A stretch of 44,782 bases of DNA. Origin: JAKQIM01 sp964633225 (GTDB lineage: Bacteria; Chloroflexota; Anaerolineae; Anaerolineales; UBA4823). Positions 23,207 to 30,900 of this stretch are shown one piece after another (position 1 is the first letter of the stretch; each line of letters opens with the position of its first letter). The notes beneath the pieces were generated by a model. That model worked only from the letters and a program-made list of their open reading frames with translations. It did no database searches and was not told the origin of the DNA. A program made the position numbers and the translations under genes. Where the stretch lies: NCBI GenBank assembly GCA_964633225.1, contig CAZWFQ010000028.1, forward strand, positions 1 to 44,782, read 5' to 3'.

Positions 23207-25029
23207 TCACTTCCTAATTGCCTGCGAACATCATCAGGCGGGATATCCATTAGTACCACCAGCTCTTCCACCACATCGCGGAAGACCGGGGAGGCCACCA
23301 CTGAACCCCAGGGAGAAGTGGTAGGCTCTTCTAACCATACATAGACCAAGAACTGCGGATCGCCAACCGGGCCCCAGCCCACAAATGAAGCATTGGTCAG
23401 GTTGGCCTGGTAGCCGCCCGGCCCGGGGATTTCAGCGGTGCCGGTCTTGCCAGCTACCTGGTAACCCATCACCAGGGCATCAGACGATTCGTTTTCCAGC
23501 GAGGCTGCCAGCATCTCCGTCAGCATCTGGGCGGTTTCGGCCCGGATGGGCGTGCCAATGACCTGCGGCGCAGGGTTGTACTGGTAGCCGTCGTTAATGA
23601 TTGAACGCACCACGCGCGGCGCCATCATCTCGCCGCGCTCGTTGGCAATGGCCGAAATGGCCATCACCATCTGCAGCGGTGTGACCGCCACACCCTGGCC
23701 AAATGAATTGGTGCCCAGATCGGCTTCATACCAATCGGTATCGCCAGGCAGCTTCAGGCGGCCGTTGGCTTCCATAGCCATATCCACACCGGTCAAATGC
23801 CCAATGCCAAAGTTCTGCATGTAATCGTAAAACAAGTTGGCGCCCAACTGCTTGGCCACCCAGGTCAGGCAGACGTTCAGCGAGTGCTGCATGCAGCCCT
23901 GCATGTTTTGCGGACCCCAGGCACCGTAATCCCAGTTATGGATCAGGATGCCGCCGATTTCGATCGAGCCGCCATCGGTGAACACTGTATCCGGCTCAAC
24001 CACGCCCGCGTCCAGCCCTGCCGCCATGGTCAACACTTTGTACACCGAACCTGGCTCGTAAGTATCGCTGACGGCCCGGTTGAAGGGGGTATTGGCCGAG
24101 AACACATCTGCATAATTCCAGTATTCATTCAAGTCCAGGCGCGGCCAAGAGGTCATGGCCAAGATGTCACCCGTATTGGGGTCTGAGACGATGATCACAC
24201 CGCTTGCAGCCCCGGTTTCATTGAGCGCCTGCTCCAAGATCTGCTCTACAGCCGCCTGCACCTGCCGGTCAATCGTCAGAACCAGGTCGCCGCCCGGCTC
24301 CATGGTGGGAATGTTAGCCACTTCATAGGGGTCCAACGGCACCCAGGCGGCCACAGGCTCACCCGCCAGCAGGTCGTTATATTCTTCCTCAACCCCAAAT
24401 AAGCCAGTGCCCTCCCGGTTGACAAAGCCCAAGATCGTAGAGGCCAGGTCGTGTTCAGGGTACGTGCGCTGTAAACGCGGGCGATACACCAGCCCCGCCA
24501 GGCTGGGCTGGTTCTCAATACCCGAACGGCTGGTGGTTTGCATCGTGTTGTAACGCAGGGCCCATTCTTGCAATTGTGCCAACTCATCTGGTGTCACAAA
24601 ATCGGCCAGGGGGATATACGTGGTGCCCTTTTGCATGGCAGTTACCAGCACCGTGTAAAGTTCGTCATAATATCCGGCATGGCTGTATTCCGGATGCCCT
24701 GCCGACAGCACCTTGCTCAACGCAAAGGCCACCGTCTCAACATTGTCTACTGAGGCAACCTGGGCGCCCACTTCGTACACCAGCGTATTACCCGCCAACA
24801 AAGTACCCCAGCGGTCATAGATCTGGCCGCGGGCCGGGTAGTAGATATGCAGGGCGCGGGAATAGGCTTTGCCCTGGGCAATGAAGTCATCTGCCTGCGG
24901 GCTGACCTGCAAGCGGAACATCTGCGCCACGATCATCAAGCCGATCAACGCAAACCCAACCCCCAACAAGGTGTAACGCCAATACGAACGCGGTTGTGTT
25001 TCACGAGTAACAGTCAGATAAGGGTTCAT
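23203..25029 (-). CDS. ftsI: Septal transpeptidase, penicillin-binding protein (FtsI/PBP2-type)
   Basis: Class B penicillin-binding protein cross-linking septal peptidoglycan with FtsW. 608 residues: short cytoplasmic tail, membrane anchor (TLLGVGFALIGLMIVAQMF, about 20-38), pedestal domain, then the transpeptidase domain with the acylation motif EPGSVYKV (Ser about 328), SLN (about 383) and KTGT (about 529). These three motifs define the active site. No PASTA repeats at the C-terminus. The start overlaps the ftsL-like stop by 4 bases. Confidence 0.97.
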   Translation of the reverse strand: MNPYLTVTRETQPRSYWRYTLLGVGFALIGLMIVAQMFRLQVSPQADDFIAQGKAYSRALHIYYPARGQIYDRWGTLLAGNTLVYEVGAQVASVDNVETVAFALSKVLSAGHPEYSHAGYYDELYTVLVTAMQKGTTYIPLADFVTPDELAQLQEWALRYNTMQTTSRSGIENQPSLAGLVYRPRLQRTYPEHDLASTILGFVNREGTGLFGVEEEYNDLLAGEPVAAWVPLDPYEVANIPTMEPGGDLVLTIDRQVQAAVEQILEQALNETGAASGVIIVSDPNTGDILAMTSWPRLDLNEYWNYADVFSANTPFNRAVSDTYEPGSVYKVLTMAAGLDAGVVEPDTVFTDGGSIEIGGILIHNWDYGAWGPQNMQGCMQHSLNVCLTWVAKQLGANLFYDYMQNFGIGHLTGVDMAMEANGRLKLPGDTDWYEADLGTNSFGQGVAVTPLQMVMAISAIANERGEMMAPRVVRSIINDGYQYNPAPQVIGTPIRAETAQMLTEMLAASLENESSDALVMGYQVAGKTGTAEIPGPGGYQANLTNASFVGWGPVGDPQFLVYVWLEEPTTSPWGSVVASPVFRDVVEELVVLMDIPPDDVRRQLGSE

Positions 25030-25646
25030 GGTTGCCCCTCAGCATTGAAAAGAAAACGCCAATTAGAAGCTTCCACAGCCTGCTCCTTAAACCAATCCAC
25101 CAGAGACTGCCTGAACTCTGGTGACAAACCGCCCGCGCTGACCACCACCTGAGTCGGCGGCGGCGCCAAGACAGCCTCTTGATGTTCGATATAACCTGGC
25201 GCCTCCAGGTACAAGATTTCTTCTGGATCCGCCTCTTCAAAACCCAACTGCTCAGCCCGCTGCTGCATCACCTTATAGGAAGTCAATAAAGCCAACTGCG
25301 ACTCCAGGTCAGCGATACGCTGTTCCATCTCTTCGATCGGTGCGGTAGCCGGATCGGGGCTGGATTCCAGGTAGCGGTAGCCAGACATACGCACCCGCAT
25401 CTCTTGGATCTCGCGGCCGATGGCTGCCGCCCGCGTGGTGACGTTCAAATAGATCCCCGCCACGATTGCCGAAGCCACCAAAACCAGCAGAACGCCCCCC
25501 ATCAACTGCATCTGCTGGCGCATGGCAGCCCGCCAGGGTGCCTGGAAGGGCGCCACCTGCTCAGCCAGAACGGCCTGCCAGTCGATCCGCGAGCGGGCGG
25601 TTGTATGTTGTCCCATCAGTTCTCGAATGCGTCGAAAAGTGTTCAT
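25026..25646 (-). CDS. ftsL: FtsL-like bitopic division protein
   Basis: 206 residues: a cytoplasmic N-terminus of about 48, one membrane segment (MGGVLLVLVASAIVAGIYL, about 49-67), then a predicted coiled coil (IEEMEQRIADLESQLALL) and the phrase MQQRAEQLGFEEADPEEI, which recalls the A..LG....P pattern of FtsL. It lies between rsmH and ftsI, the position of ftsL in dcw clusters. FtsL binds FtsQ and activates FtsW/FtsI. The 80-residue Pro/Gln tail after the coiled coil makes it longer than typical. Sequence similarity in this family is low, so position and topology are the main evidence. Confidence 0.8.
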   Translation of the reverse strand: MNTFRRIRELMGQHTTARSRIDWQAVLAEQVAPFQAPWRAAMRQQMQLMGGVLLVLVASAIVAGIYLNVTTRAAAIGREIQEMRVRMSGYRYLESSPDPATAPIEEMEQRIADLESQLALLTSYKVMQQRAEQLGFEEADPEEILYLEAPGYIEHQEAVLAPPPTQVVVSAGGLSPEFRQSLVDWFKEQAVEASNWRFLFNAEGQP

Positions 25647-25687
25647 AGCCTTCTACGCTGCAAGTCTTGTGCCAATGCGGACGTTCT

Positions 25688-26623
25688 TTATCCGCCTATT
25701 TTTTCAGCTACCCGCAAACGCGCACTGCGCGCCCGCCGGTTTTGTTCAATCTCTGCCGCTTGCGGTTCGATCGGACGATGGTTGATCTCTCGCAAGCTGG
25801 CCTTGTGGCCGCAAGTGCACACCGGCTGGCGGGGCGGGCACAAGCAGTCTTGCGCCTCACGGCGCATGAATTGCTTTACAATCCGATCTTCCAGCGAGTG
25901 GAAGGCGATCACTGCCAGCCGCCCACCGGCTGCCAACGCCTGCAGCGCTTGCGGCAGGGTGGCTTCCAGCGCATCCAGCTCACCATTCACGGCGATGCGC
26001 AGTGCCTGGAACGTGCGCGTGGCGGGGTGAATGCGGGGGCCTCGCTCTCCGCCGCGGCCTCTGGGGGTGGCGCCTGCCACCACCTGGGCCAACTGCAGCG
26101 TGGTATGCAGCGGGCGGGACTTCACGATGGCCCGCGCCACCTGGCGTGCCCGGCGCTCTTCTCCATAGCGGAAGATGATTTCAGCCAGCTCTGCTTCAGA
26201 CAGTTCGTTCACCAGGTCATCAGCGCTGGTAGGACCATCAGGGTCAAAGCGCATGTCCAATGGGGCCTCAGCCAAGAAGGAGAAACCTCGTTCAGCAGTA
26301 TCGAGCTGCATGGAAGAGACACCCAGGTCAATCAAGATGCCGTCCACCGCAGTCCAACCCAGCTTCTCCAATTGGTGCTGCAATGTCTGGTAAGATGCCT
26401 GCACCAGGACCGCCCGCTCTCCAAAGGGTGCCAACTTCTGGCGAGCCAATCCAAGGGCTTGTGGGTCCAGGTCCAGACCAAGCAGGCGCCCATCCGGACC
26501 GCTGCCATCCAGCAAGCCCCAGGCATGCCCACCCGCTCCCAGCGTACAATCCACATACTTCCTGCCCCGCTGCGGCTGTAAAGCGTGTATAATTTCTTGG
26601 TAAAGAACAGGTTGGTGCACCAC
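25688..26623 (-). CDS. rsmH: 16S rRNA (cytosine-1402-N4)-methyltransferase
   Basis: SAM-dependent enzyme (MraW) methylating C1402 of 16S rRNA in the P site. 311 residues. Opens HQPVLYQEIIHAL, then motif I YVDCTLGAGGHAWGLL, LIDLGVSSMQLDTAERGFSF, DMRFDP, RTFQALRIAVNGEL and AFHSLEDRIVK, all diagnostic. A late Cys-rich segment CLCPPRQPVCTCG is common in the family. Starts at one of two adjacent GTG codons (26623 or 26620); no strong ribosome site. Follows mraZ by about 50 bases. Confidence 0.97.
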   Translation of the reverse strand: MVHQPVLYQEIIHALQPQRGRKYVDCTLGAGGHAWGLLDGSGPDGRLLGLDLDPQALGLARQKLAPFGERAVLVQASYQTLQHQLEKLGWTAVDGILIDLGVSSMQLDTAERGFSFLAEAPLDMRFDPDGPTSADDLVNELSEAELAEIIFRYGEERRARQVARAIVKSRPLHTTLQLAQVVAGATPRGRGGERGPRIHPATRTFQALRIAVNGELDALEATLPQALQALAAGGRLAVIAFHSLEDRIVKQFMRREAQDCLCPPRQPVCTCGHKASLREINHRPIEPQAAEIEQNRRARSARLRVAEKIGG

Positions 26624-26673
26624 GGTTTCACTTTCTGGGGCGAGCTGCCCCGGAAACGGAAACAGACCCCTGG

Positions 26674-27138
26674 TTATGAGGCATCCGGCCCAGCATCCGG
26701 CAGCCCGGTGGTCAAATCAAGTGCGGCATAGCGCTGGGCATTGGCTTCAGTATCCTGGATGCGGCTCATGCGTTTCTGCCACTCATCAGGCGACCAGATC
26801 TCAAAATAATCGCCCTGCCCCACCAGGATCACCTCGCTGCCCAGTTCCACCAGGTCACGCAGGAACTTCTGCAGCAAGATGCGCCCAGATTTATCGACCT
26901 CAGTTTGGGCGGCGGTCGAAAAGATGAGCCGGCGCAGGTCACGTGCCAATGGGTCGGTAATGCTCATTTGGGTGATGCGTTTGTAAACCACCTGGAAAGC
27001 GGCTTCGGTCAGCACCATCAAGTTCTTATCCAGGCCCTGCATCACGTACGCGCCATCATCCAGCAGTTCGCGGTACTTGGCGGGTACTGTCAGGCGGTCC
27101 TTACTATCGAGGGTGTGGTGGTACTGACCTAAAAACAT
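26674..27138 (-). CDS. mraZ: Transcriptional regulator MraZ
   Basis: First gene of the dcw cluster and its DNA-binding regulator. 154 residues from ATG 27138 (MFLGQYHHTLDSKDRLTVPA). The open frame extends 37 codons upstream, but that would read through the MraZ boxes and the promoter, so it is rejected. Two AbrB-like beta domains each carry a DxxGR/DxKDR signature: LDSKDRLTVP in the first and VDKSGRILL in the second. MraZ forms a ring that binds short direct repeats in front of its own gene and represses the operon. Such repeats are present here. Confidence 0.97.
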   Translation of the reverse strand: MFLGQYHHTLDSKDRLTVPAKYRELLDDGAYVMQGLDKNLMVLTEAAFQVVYKRITQMSITDPLARDLRRLIFSTAAQTEVDKSGRILLQKFLRDLVELGSEVILVGQGDYFEIWSPDEWQKRMSRIQDTEANAQRYAALDLTTGLPDAGPDAS

Positions 27139-27165
27139 ATGTTCTAACAATCCCATTAACACGGA

Positions 27166-27185
27166 ACGCCGGAGATAGCCGGCGT
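27166..27185 (-). other. Hairpin in the mraZ leader
   Basis: ACGCCGG pairs with CCGGCGT around a 6-base loop, directly after the third MraZ box and about 28 bases ahead of the mraZ start. It would form at the 5' end of the dcw mRNA and could affect stability or translation. Confidence 0.4.
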
Positions 27186-27249
27186 CCCACTTTGACCCAC
27201 TTTGTCCCACAATTAAGCAAAGTATATCCGAATCTAGAGCAAAATGCAA
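27186..27249 (-). promoter_or_regulatory. dcw promoter with three MraZ boxes
   Basis: On the - strand, TTGCAT (27244-27249) and TATACT (27221-27226) are 17 bases apart, a good sigma-70-type promoter. Just downstream lie three GTGGG repeats at 27206-27210, 27196-27200 and 27186-27190, exactly 10 bases apart. This is the known MraZ operator pattern. Being between +3 and about +27, bound MraZ would block transcription start. Confidence 0.88.
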
Positions 27250-27305
27250 GCGAATGAGATGACATTTGCCATATTATTAATCTTTCTTGCCTCCAACTAC
27301 CTGCC

Positions 27306-27347
27306 ATAATCAATGAAGCGGTGCTAATGCACCGCTTCATTGATTAT
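27306..27347. terminator. 19-bp hairpin between mraZ promoter and upstream gene
   Basis: A perfect 19-bp stem whose arm ends GAAGCGGTGC, with loop TAAT, lies 25 bases past the stop of the 27372-27998 gene. It lacks a clear T run on the - strand, but its position isolates the mraZ promoter from upstream transcription. Confidence 0.6.
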
Positions 27348-27371
27348 GATTACAGGGATATATGCTGCCTC

Positions 27372-27998
27372 TTATGGCAAGTAGAAGGAACATTCTCCAG
27401 CAGCAATTTGGCACACCCCCACCTGAGCGTCCTGCCACAGCACACGGAATGCCTCGCTGCCCGGAGCGGAGGTCCAGAAAACGAATTCGGCGCTCACCAA
27501 CGGGGTCATCAAACTGGTCAGCTCGCTGCACGCTGCCGGACGCATGGAAGACTCCTGGCCTTCAATCTCGATACGAGCACATGCACCAGCTTGTAATTGA
27601 GGCTGCTCTCCAGCCCAGGCCTGGCCCGAAAAGTTATTCTGCGGCAAACCAGAGGTATCCAGGCGCTCAAAGGTCAGCGGGCTCACGTCTTCCAACAAAA
27701 CACCCGATGCGTTCAATAATGAAAAACTGTCTTCATCATAATACAACGTGAACAGCCGGCTGCCTGTGGGCGTAGGTGTGGCAACAACCACCACCAACAT
27801 CGGGCGGGGTGTGAGGGTGGGCAAAAAAGGGATCGCCCCAGATTGACGCAGGCGGAGCCAGTCTTGAGGGTGGGTTCCAAACCAGACCCCTGCCACGAGC
27901 AGAGCAACCCCCAAGATTGCCAGCGTCTCCAACAGCTCGCGCTTCCAATTTATATTCCAGCGGCCCTGCCGTGGGGCAGGCTCTTGTTCACGTTTCAT
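27372..27998 (-). CDS. Membrane-anchored protein with unknown C-terminal domain
   Basis: 208 residues. A basic N-terminus is followed by one membrane segment (LLETLAILGVALLVAGVWF, about 22-40), a short Pro/Thr linker (TLTPRPM, ATPTPTGS), then an extracytoplasmic domain of about 130 residues with a pattern I recall from C-termini of other Chloroflexi proteins, including kinases: LYYDEDSFSLLNASG, PLTFERLD, and FRVLWQDAQVGVCQIAAGEC. It contains four Cys (GACARIE, PAACSE, GVCQI, GECSF). The function is unknown. It is upstream of mraZ but separated from it by a hairpin and the dcw promoter. Confidence 0.65.
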   Translation of the reverse strand: MKREQEPAPRQGRWNINWKRELLETLAILGVALLVAGVWFGTHPQDWLRLRQSGAIPFLPTLTPRPMLVVVVATPTPTGSRLFTLYYDEDSFSLLNASGVLLEDVSPLTFERLDTSGLPQNNFSGQAWAGEQPQLQAGACARIEIEGQESSMRPAACSELTSLMTPLVSAEFVFWTSAPGSEAFRVLWQDAQVGVCQIAAGECSFYLP

Positions 27999-28131
27999 TT
28001 AGATGCCATCTCTCTGTGCAGGATGTAAGAAGTCTGGTGCATCGCTGAATTTTACCTCGATGCCACAACCTTTGCCATCTTTAAGAATAGCCGATTGATA
28101 ATTTAAATCCCCAGAAATCTCCATTATCATG

Positions 28132-28489
28132 TATAATTTGTTAACCTTAAAAATCTATCTGCCTGTGCCTTTTGGCACAAGGCGGTTGCGCCCCCTGGAG
28201 AGCCAACCAGCTTGCTGGAGCCCCGGAGCGCTGGTTGCTGCGCTGCTTTTCATCTTAGTCATTGAGCAGCGCGGCCGCGGACCTGAATAAAAACGATTTC
28301 CGGAAACGCTTACGTTCGGTGTTTGACTTTGCCTGTGTTCTTGGTTAGCGGTCTGGTAAGTGGTTGGTAGCCTCACCGGCCCGATCAAATGAAATAATAA
28401 TGGTCTTGAGTGTCCTGTGAAACGATCAACGAGATGGACAGCCGCCCTAAATAATAGCACCGCATTTCACTGTGCGGCGGTCTATCTGA
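28132..28489 (+). ncRNA. Hairpin-rich non-coding stretch with -10 box; possible RNA or leader
   Basis: TATAAT (28132-28137) would start + strand transcription near 28145. The following 340 bases hold no convincing ORF but several helices: GCCTGTGCC with GGCAC-A-AGGC (28161-28183), CAACCAGC (28204-28211) with GCTGGTTG (28230-28237), GCGCTGCT (28240-28247) with AGCAGCGC (28265-28272), palindrome TTTCCGGAAA (28297-28306), and CCGCA...TGCGG near 28460-28478. No -35 box at normal spacing. I could not match it to a known RNA family. It could be an independent RNA, a recX leader, or remnants of decayed genes. The rest of 27999-28645 shows nothing else certain. Confidence 0.35.
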
Positions 28490-28615
28490 ATTCACCCTAG
28501 ACTGGCACAGGAAAGCCCTCCGCAAGCCTGGATCCTGCCCGATTCACCGGCCCAGCTTGCAGCGCTGAACGAACAACTTATCCTGGAGCGTATTATTCAG
28601 CCGTGGCCTGAGTAG
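28490..28615 (+). pseudogene. Coding-like remnant before recX
   Basis: Between TGA 28487 and TAG 28613 one frame reads IHPRLAQESPPQAWILPDSP followed by AQLAALNEQLILERIIQPWPE. Composition and codon choice look like the C-terminus of a soluble protein, but there is no ATG, GTG or TTG to start it, and the sequence upstream is non-coding. It may be the truncated end of a gene lost in this lineage. Family not recognised; it does not look like the RecA C-terminus often found upstream of recX. Confidence 0.35.
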
Positions 28616-28645
28616 AAGGGTCGCGGCTTTTGCATTGGTGTAAGG

Positions 28646-29293
28646 ATGAGCGAAGCGATTGAAGGCGGCACGATCACTGCACTTAAGGTACAGAAGCGTA
28701 ACCCCCAACGGGTTAACGTGTACCTGGATGGCGAATACGCCTTCGGGTTGGCGCGTATCACAGCAGGCTGGCTGAGCATTGGCCAGGTGCTGAGCGCCGA
28801 GAAAATCGCCCAACTGCAATCCGATGACGGGCGCGAAGTGGCCTACCAACAAGCACTCAGGCTGCTCAGCTACCGCCCGCGCGCCAGCGCTGAAGTACGC
28901 CGCAACCTGGTCAAACACGATACCCCTGCTGAGGTGATCGAAGATGTGCTGGCGCGTTTGCAGCGCACCGGCCTGTTAGACGATAACCGCTTTGCCCAAA
29001 CCTGGGTAGAGAATCGCAGTGAATTCCGGCCGCGCGGCCGGCGCGCGCTGACAGTTGAGATGCGCCAGCGCGGCCTGGACGACGAGTCCATCCAGCAGGC
29101 ACTGGCAGAGGTAGACGAGCAGGCATTGGCCGATCAAGCGGCCAACAAACAAGCCCGCAAATTAGCCGGGCTGGACGAGGCAGCCTTCAAACAGAAGCTG
29201 TCTGGCTTCCTGGCACGGCGTGGGTTTGGCTACGCGCTTATCCGCGAAACAGTGGACCGCCACTGGAATCAAAAACGAAATAACGAGGGTTAA
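28646..29293 (+). CDS. recX: Regulatory protein RecX
   Basis: Small helical protein that modulates RecA filaments. 215 residues. Family hallmarks: ALRLLSYRPRASAEVRRNL (first helical repeat), VLARLQRTGLLDDNRFAQTWVENR, RPRGRRALTVEMRQRGLD, and the final repeat FLARRGFGYALIRETVD. An N-terminal extension of about 60 residues with beta character (VNVYLDGEYAFGLARI) is common in Gram-positive-type RecX. recA is not adjacent here. Ends 3 bases before rny, so the two are co-transcribed. Confidence 0.93.
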   Translation: MSEAIEGGTITALKVQKRNPQRVNVYLDGEYAFGLARITAGWLSIGQVLSAEKIAQLQSDDGREVAYQQALRLLSYRPRASAEVRRNLVKHDTPAEVIEDVLARLQRTGLLDDNRFAQTWVENRSEFRPRGRRALTVEMRQRGLDDESIQQALAEVDEQALADQAANKQARKLAGLDEAAFKQKLSGFLARRGFGYALIRETVDRHWNQKRNNEG

Positions 29294-29296
29294 CCT

Positions 29297-30826
29297 ATGG
29301 AACTATGGATCGCGATCATCATCATTGTACTCGCCTTAGCGGCTGGGCTTGCCGGCGGGTACGGTATTCACTACTACATCACCAAACAAGAAAAAGCCCG
29401 CCAACAAGCCAAAGCGGAGGACATCCTGGCCAAGGCCCAAGAACAGGCGCATGCCACCGAGCTGCAGGCCAAAGATAAAGCGCTACAGGTCCGCCAGGCA
29501 GCCGAGGCTGAAGTCACCCGCCGGCGCAATGAGTTGAGCCGTGAGGAAGACCGCCTGCAAAAGCGCCGCGAAGAAATGGACGGCCGCGCTGATCGCCTGG
29601 AAAAGCGTGAGGCGACCCTGAACAAGCGCCAGAGCCTGGTTGATAAGCGCGCCAACGATATCGAAAAACTGCACTCCGACCAGGTGGAAGAGCTGCAGCG
29701 TATCTCGCAGATGACCACCGAAGAAGCCCGCGGTGTGTTGTTGGCTGAGGTAGAGAAAGATGCACGCGGCGACATGGCACGCATCATCCGCCAGGTAGAG
29801 GGCGAAGCCCAAGAAGAGGGCGAGCGCAGGGCGCGCGAGATCATTTCCACCGCCATCCAACGCCTGGCTTCTGAGCATGTTTCAGAGGTGACCACCTCGG
29901 TTGTGCCCATCCCATCAGAAGAGATGAAGGGCCGCATCATCGGACGGAATGGACGCAACATTCACGCCTTTGAGCAGGCCGCAGGTGTGGATGTGATCGT
30001 AGACGACACCCCTGAAGCAGTTACCATCTCTTGCTTCGACCCGGTGCGCCGCGAAGTGGCCCGCCGTTCTCTGGCTAAGCTGGTGCAAGATGGCCGCATC
30101 CACCCTGCTCACGTAGAAAAGATCCTCAAACAAGAGCAGCGCGAAGTGGACCGCATCATCGCCGATGCCGGCGAACAGGCTGCTTATGATGCCGGAGTGC
30201 CCGGTCTGCACCCCGAGGTGATGAAGATGCTCGGCAGGCTCAAATTCCGCACCTCCTACGGTCAGAACCAGCTCCAACATGCTGTGGAAGTGGCGCGGCT
30301 GTCGGGCGTTTTGGCTTCTGAGCTGGGTGCGGACGTAGACACATCCAAGGCTGCCGGTCTGCTGCACGACCTGGGCAAAGCCATGGATCACAACATGGAA
30401 GGCACCCATGCCGCGCTGGGGGCTGAATTCGCCCGGCGTTACGGCGTTCCTCCCAAAGTGGTCAACGCCATTGCTTCGCACCACCATGAGATTGAACAAG
30501 AAACAGTGGAAGCGGTGATTGCCGAAGCCGCAGATGCCATCTCTGGCGCCCGCCCAGGGGCACGCCGCGAAAGCCTGGACCAATACATCAAGCGCGTGCG
30601 TACGCTCGAAGACCTGGCCAATTCTTACAAAGGTGTGAGCCAGTCCTTTGCGCTGCAAGCCGGGCGCGAGGTGCGCATTTTCGTCAAGCCAGAAGATATC
30701 GACGACCTGGAATCAATCCGCCTGGCACGTGATATTGCCAAGAACATCGAAGATACCATGCAGTATCCAGGCCAGATCAAGGTCACCGTGATCCGCGAAA
30801 CGCGGGCGGTCGATTACGCTAAATAG
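29297..30826 (+). CDS. rny: Ribonuclease Y
   Basis: Membrane-anchored endoribonuclease starting decay of many mRNAs. 509 residues: N-terminal membrane helix (IAIIIIVLALAAGLAGGY, about 4-22), a long coiled coil rich in Lys/Glu/Arg (about 30-190), a KH domain with the loop GRIIGRNGRNIHAF (about 213-226), and an HD domain with LLHDLGKAMDH (HD about residues 356-357) and the later SHHHEIE and EAADAISGARPGARRES. All match the family. The stop codon region is tandemly duplicated (18-base period). Confidence 0.97.
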   Translation: MELWIAIIIIVLALAAGLAGGYGIHYYITKQEKARQQAKAEDILAKAQEQAHATELQAKDKALQVRQAAEAEVTRRRNELSREEDRLQKRREEMDGRADRLEKREATLNKRQSLVDKRANDIEKLHSDQVEELQRISQMTTEEARGVLLAEVEKDARGDMARIIRQVEGEAQEEGERRAREIISTAIQRLASEHVSEVTTSVVPIPSEEMKGRIIGRNGRNIHAFEQAAGVDVIVDDTPEAVTISCFDPVRREVARRSLAKLVQDGRIHPAHVEKILKQEQREVDRIIADAGEQAAYDAGVPGLHPEVMKMLGRLKFRTSYGQNQLQHAVEVARLSGVLASELGADVDTSKAAGLLHDLGKAMDHNMEGTHAALGAEFARRYGVPPKVVNAIASHHHEIEQETVEAVIAEAADAISGARPGARRESLDQYIKRVRTLEDLANSYKGVSQSFALQAGREVRIFVKPEDIDDLESIRLARDIAKNIEDTMQYPGQIKVTVIRETRAVDYAK

Positions 30827-30852
30827 CAGCGTTACGCTAAATAGCCAACACC

Positions 30853-30900
30853 ACCTGATACAAAAAAACGGCGCTCGAGCGCCGTTTTTTTGTATCAGGT
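30853..30900. terminator. Bidirectional terminator, perfect 48-bp palindrome
   Basis: A 24-base arm containing seven A and CGGCGCTC is followed directly by its exact complement, giving T runs in both directions. It ends rny on the + strand and the metallo-hydrolase on the - strand; the stop codon of the latter (30895-30897) lies inside one arm. Confidence 0.9.

Noticed and set aside
26674..27249. Longer MraZ with 37 extra N-terminal residues
   Set aside because: The extension would be encoded by the promoter, the three GTGGG boxes and the leader hairpin; MFLGQYHHTLDSKDR is the normal family start.
28155..28460. 101-codon - strand ORF MLLFRAAVHLVDR...
   Set aside because: Arg/Ser/Pro-rich sequence without domain or ribosome site, and it coincides with the hairpin-rich region.
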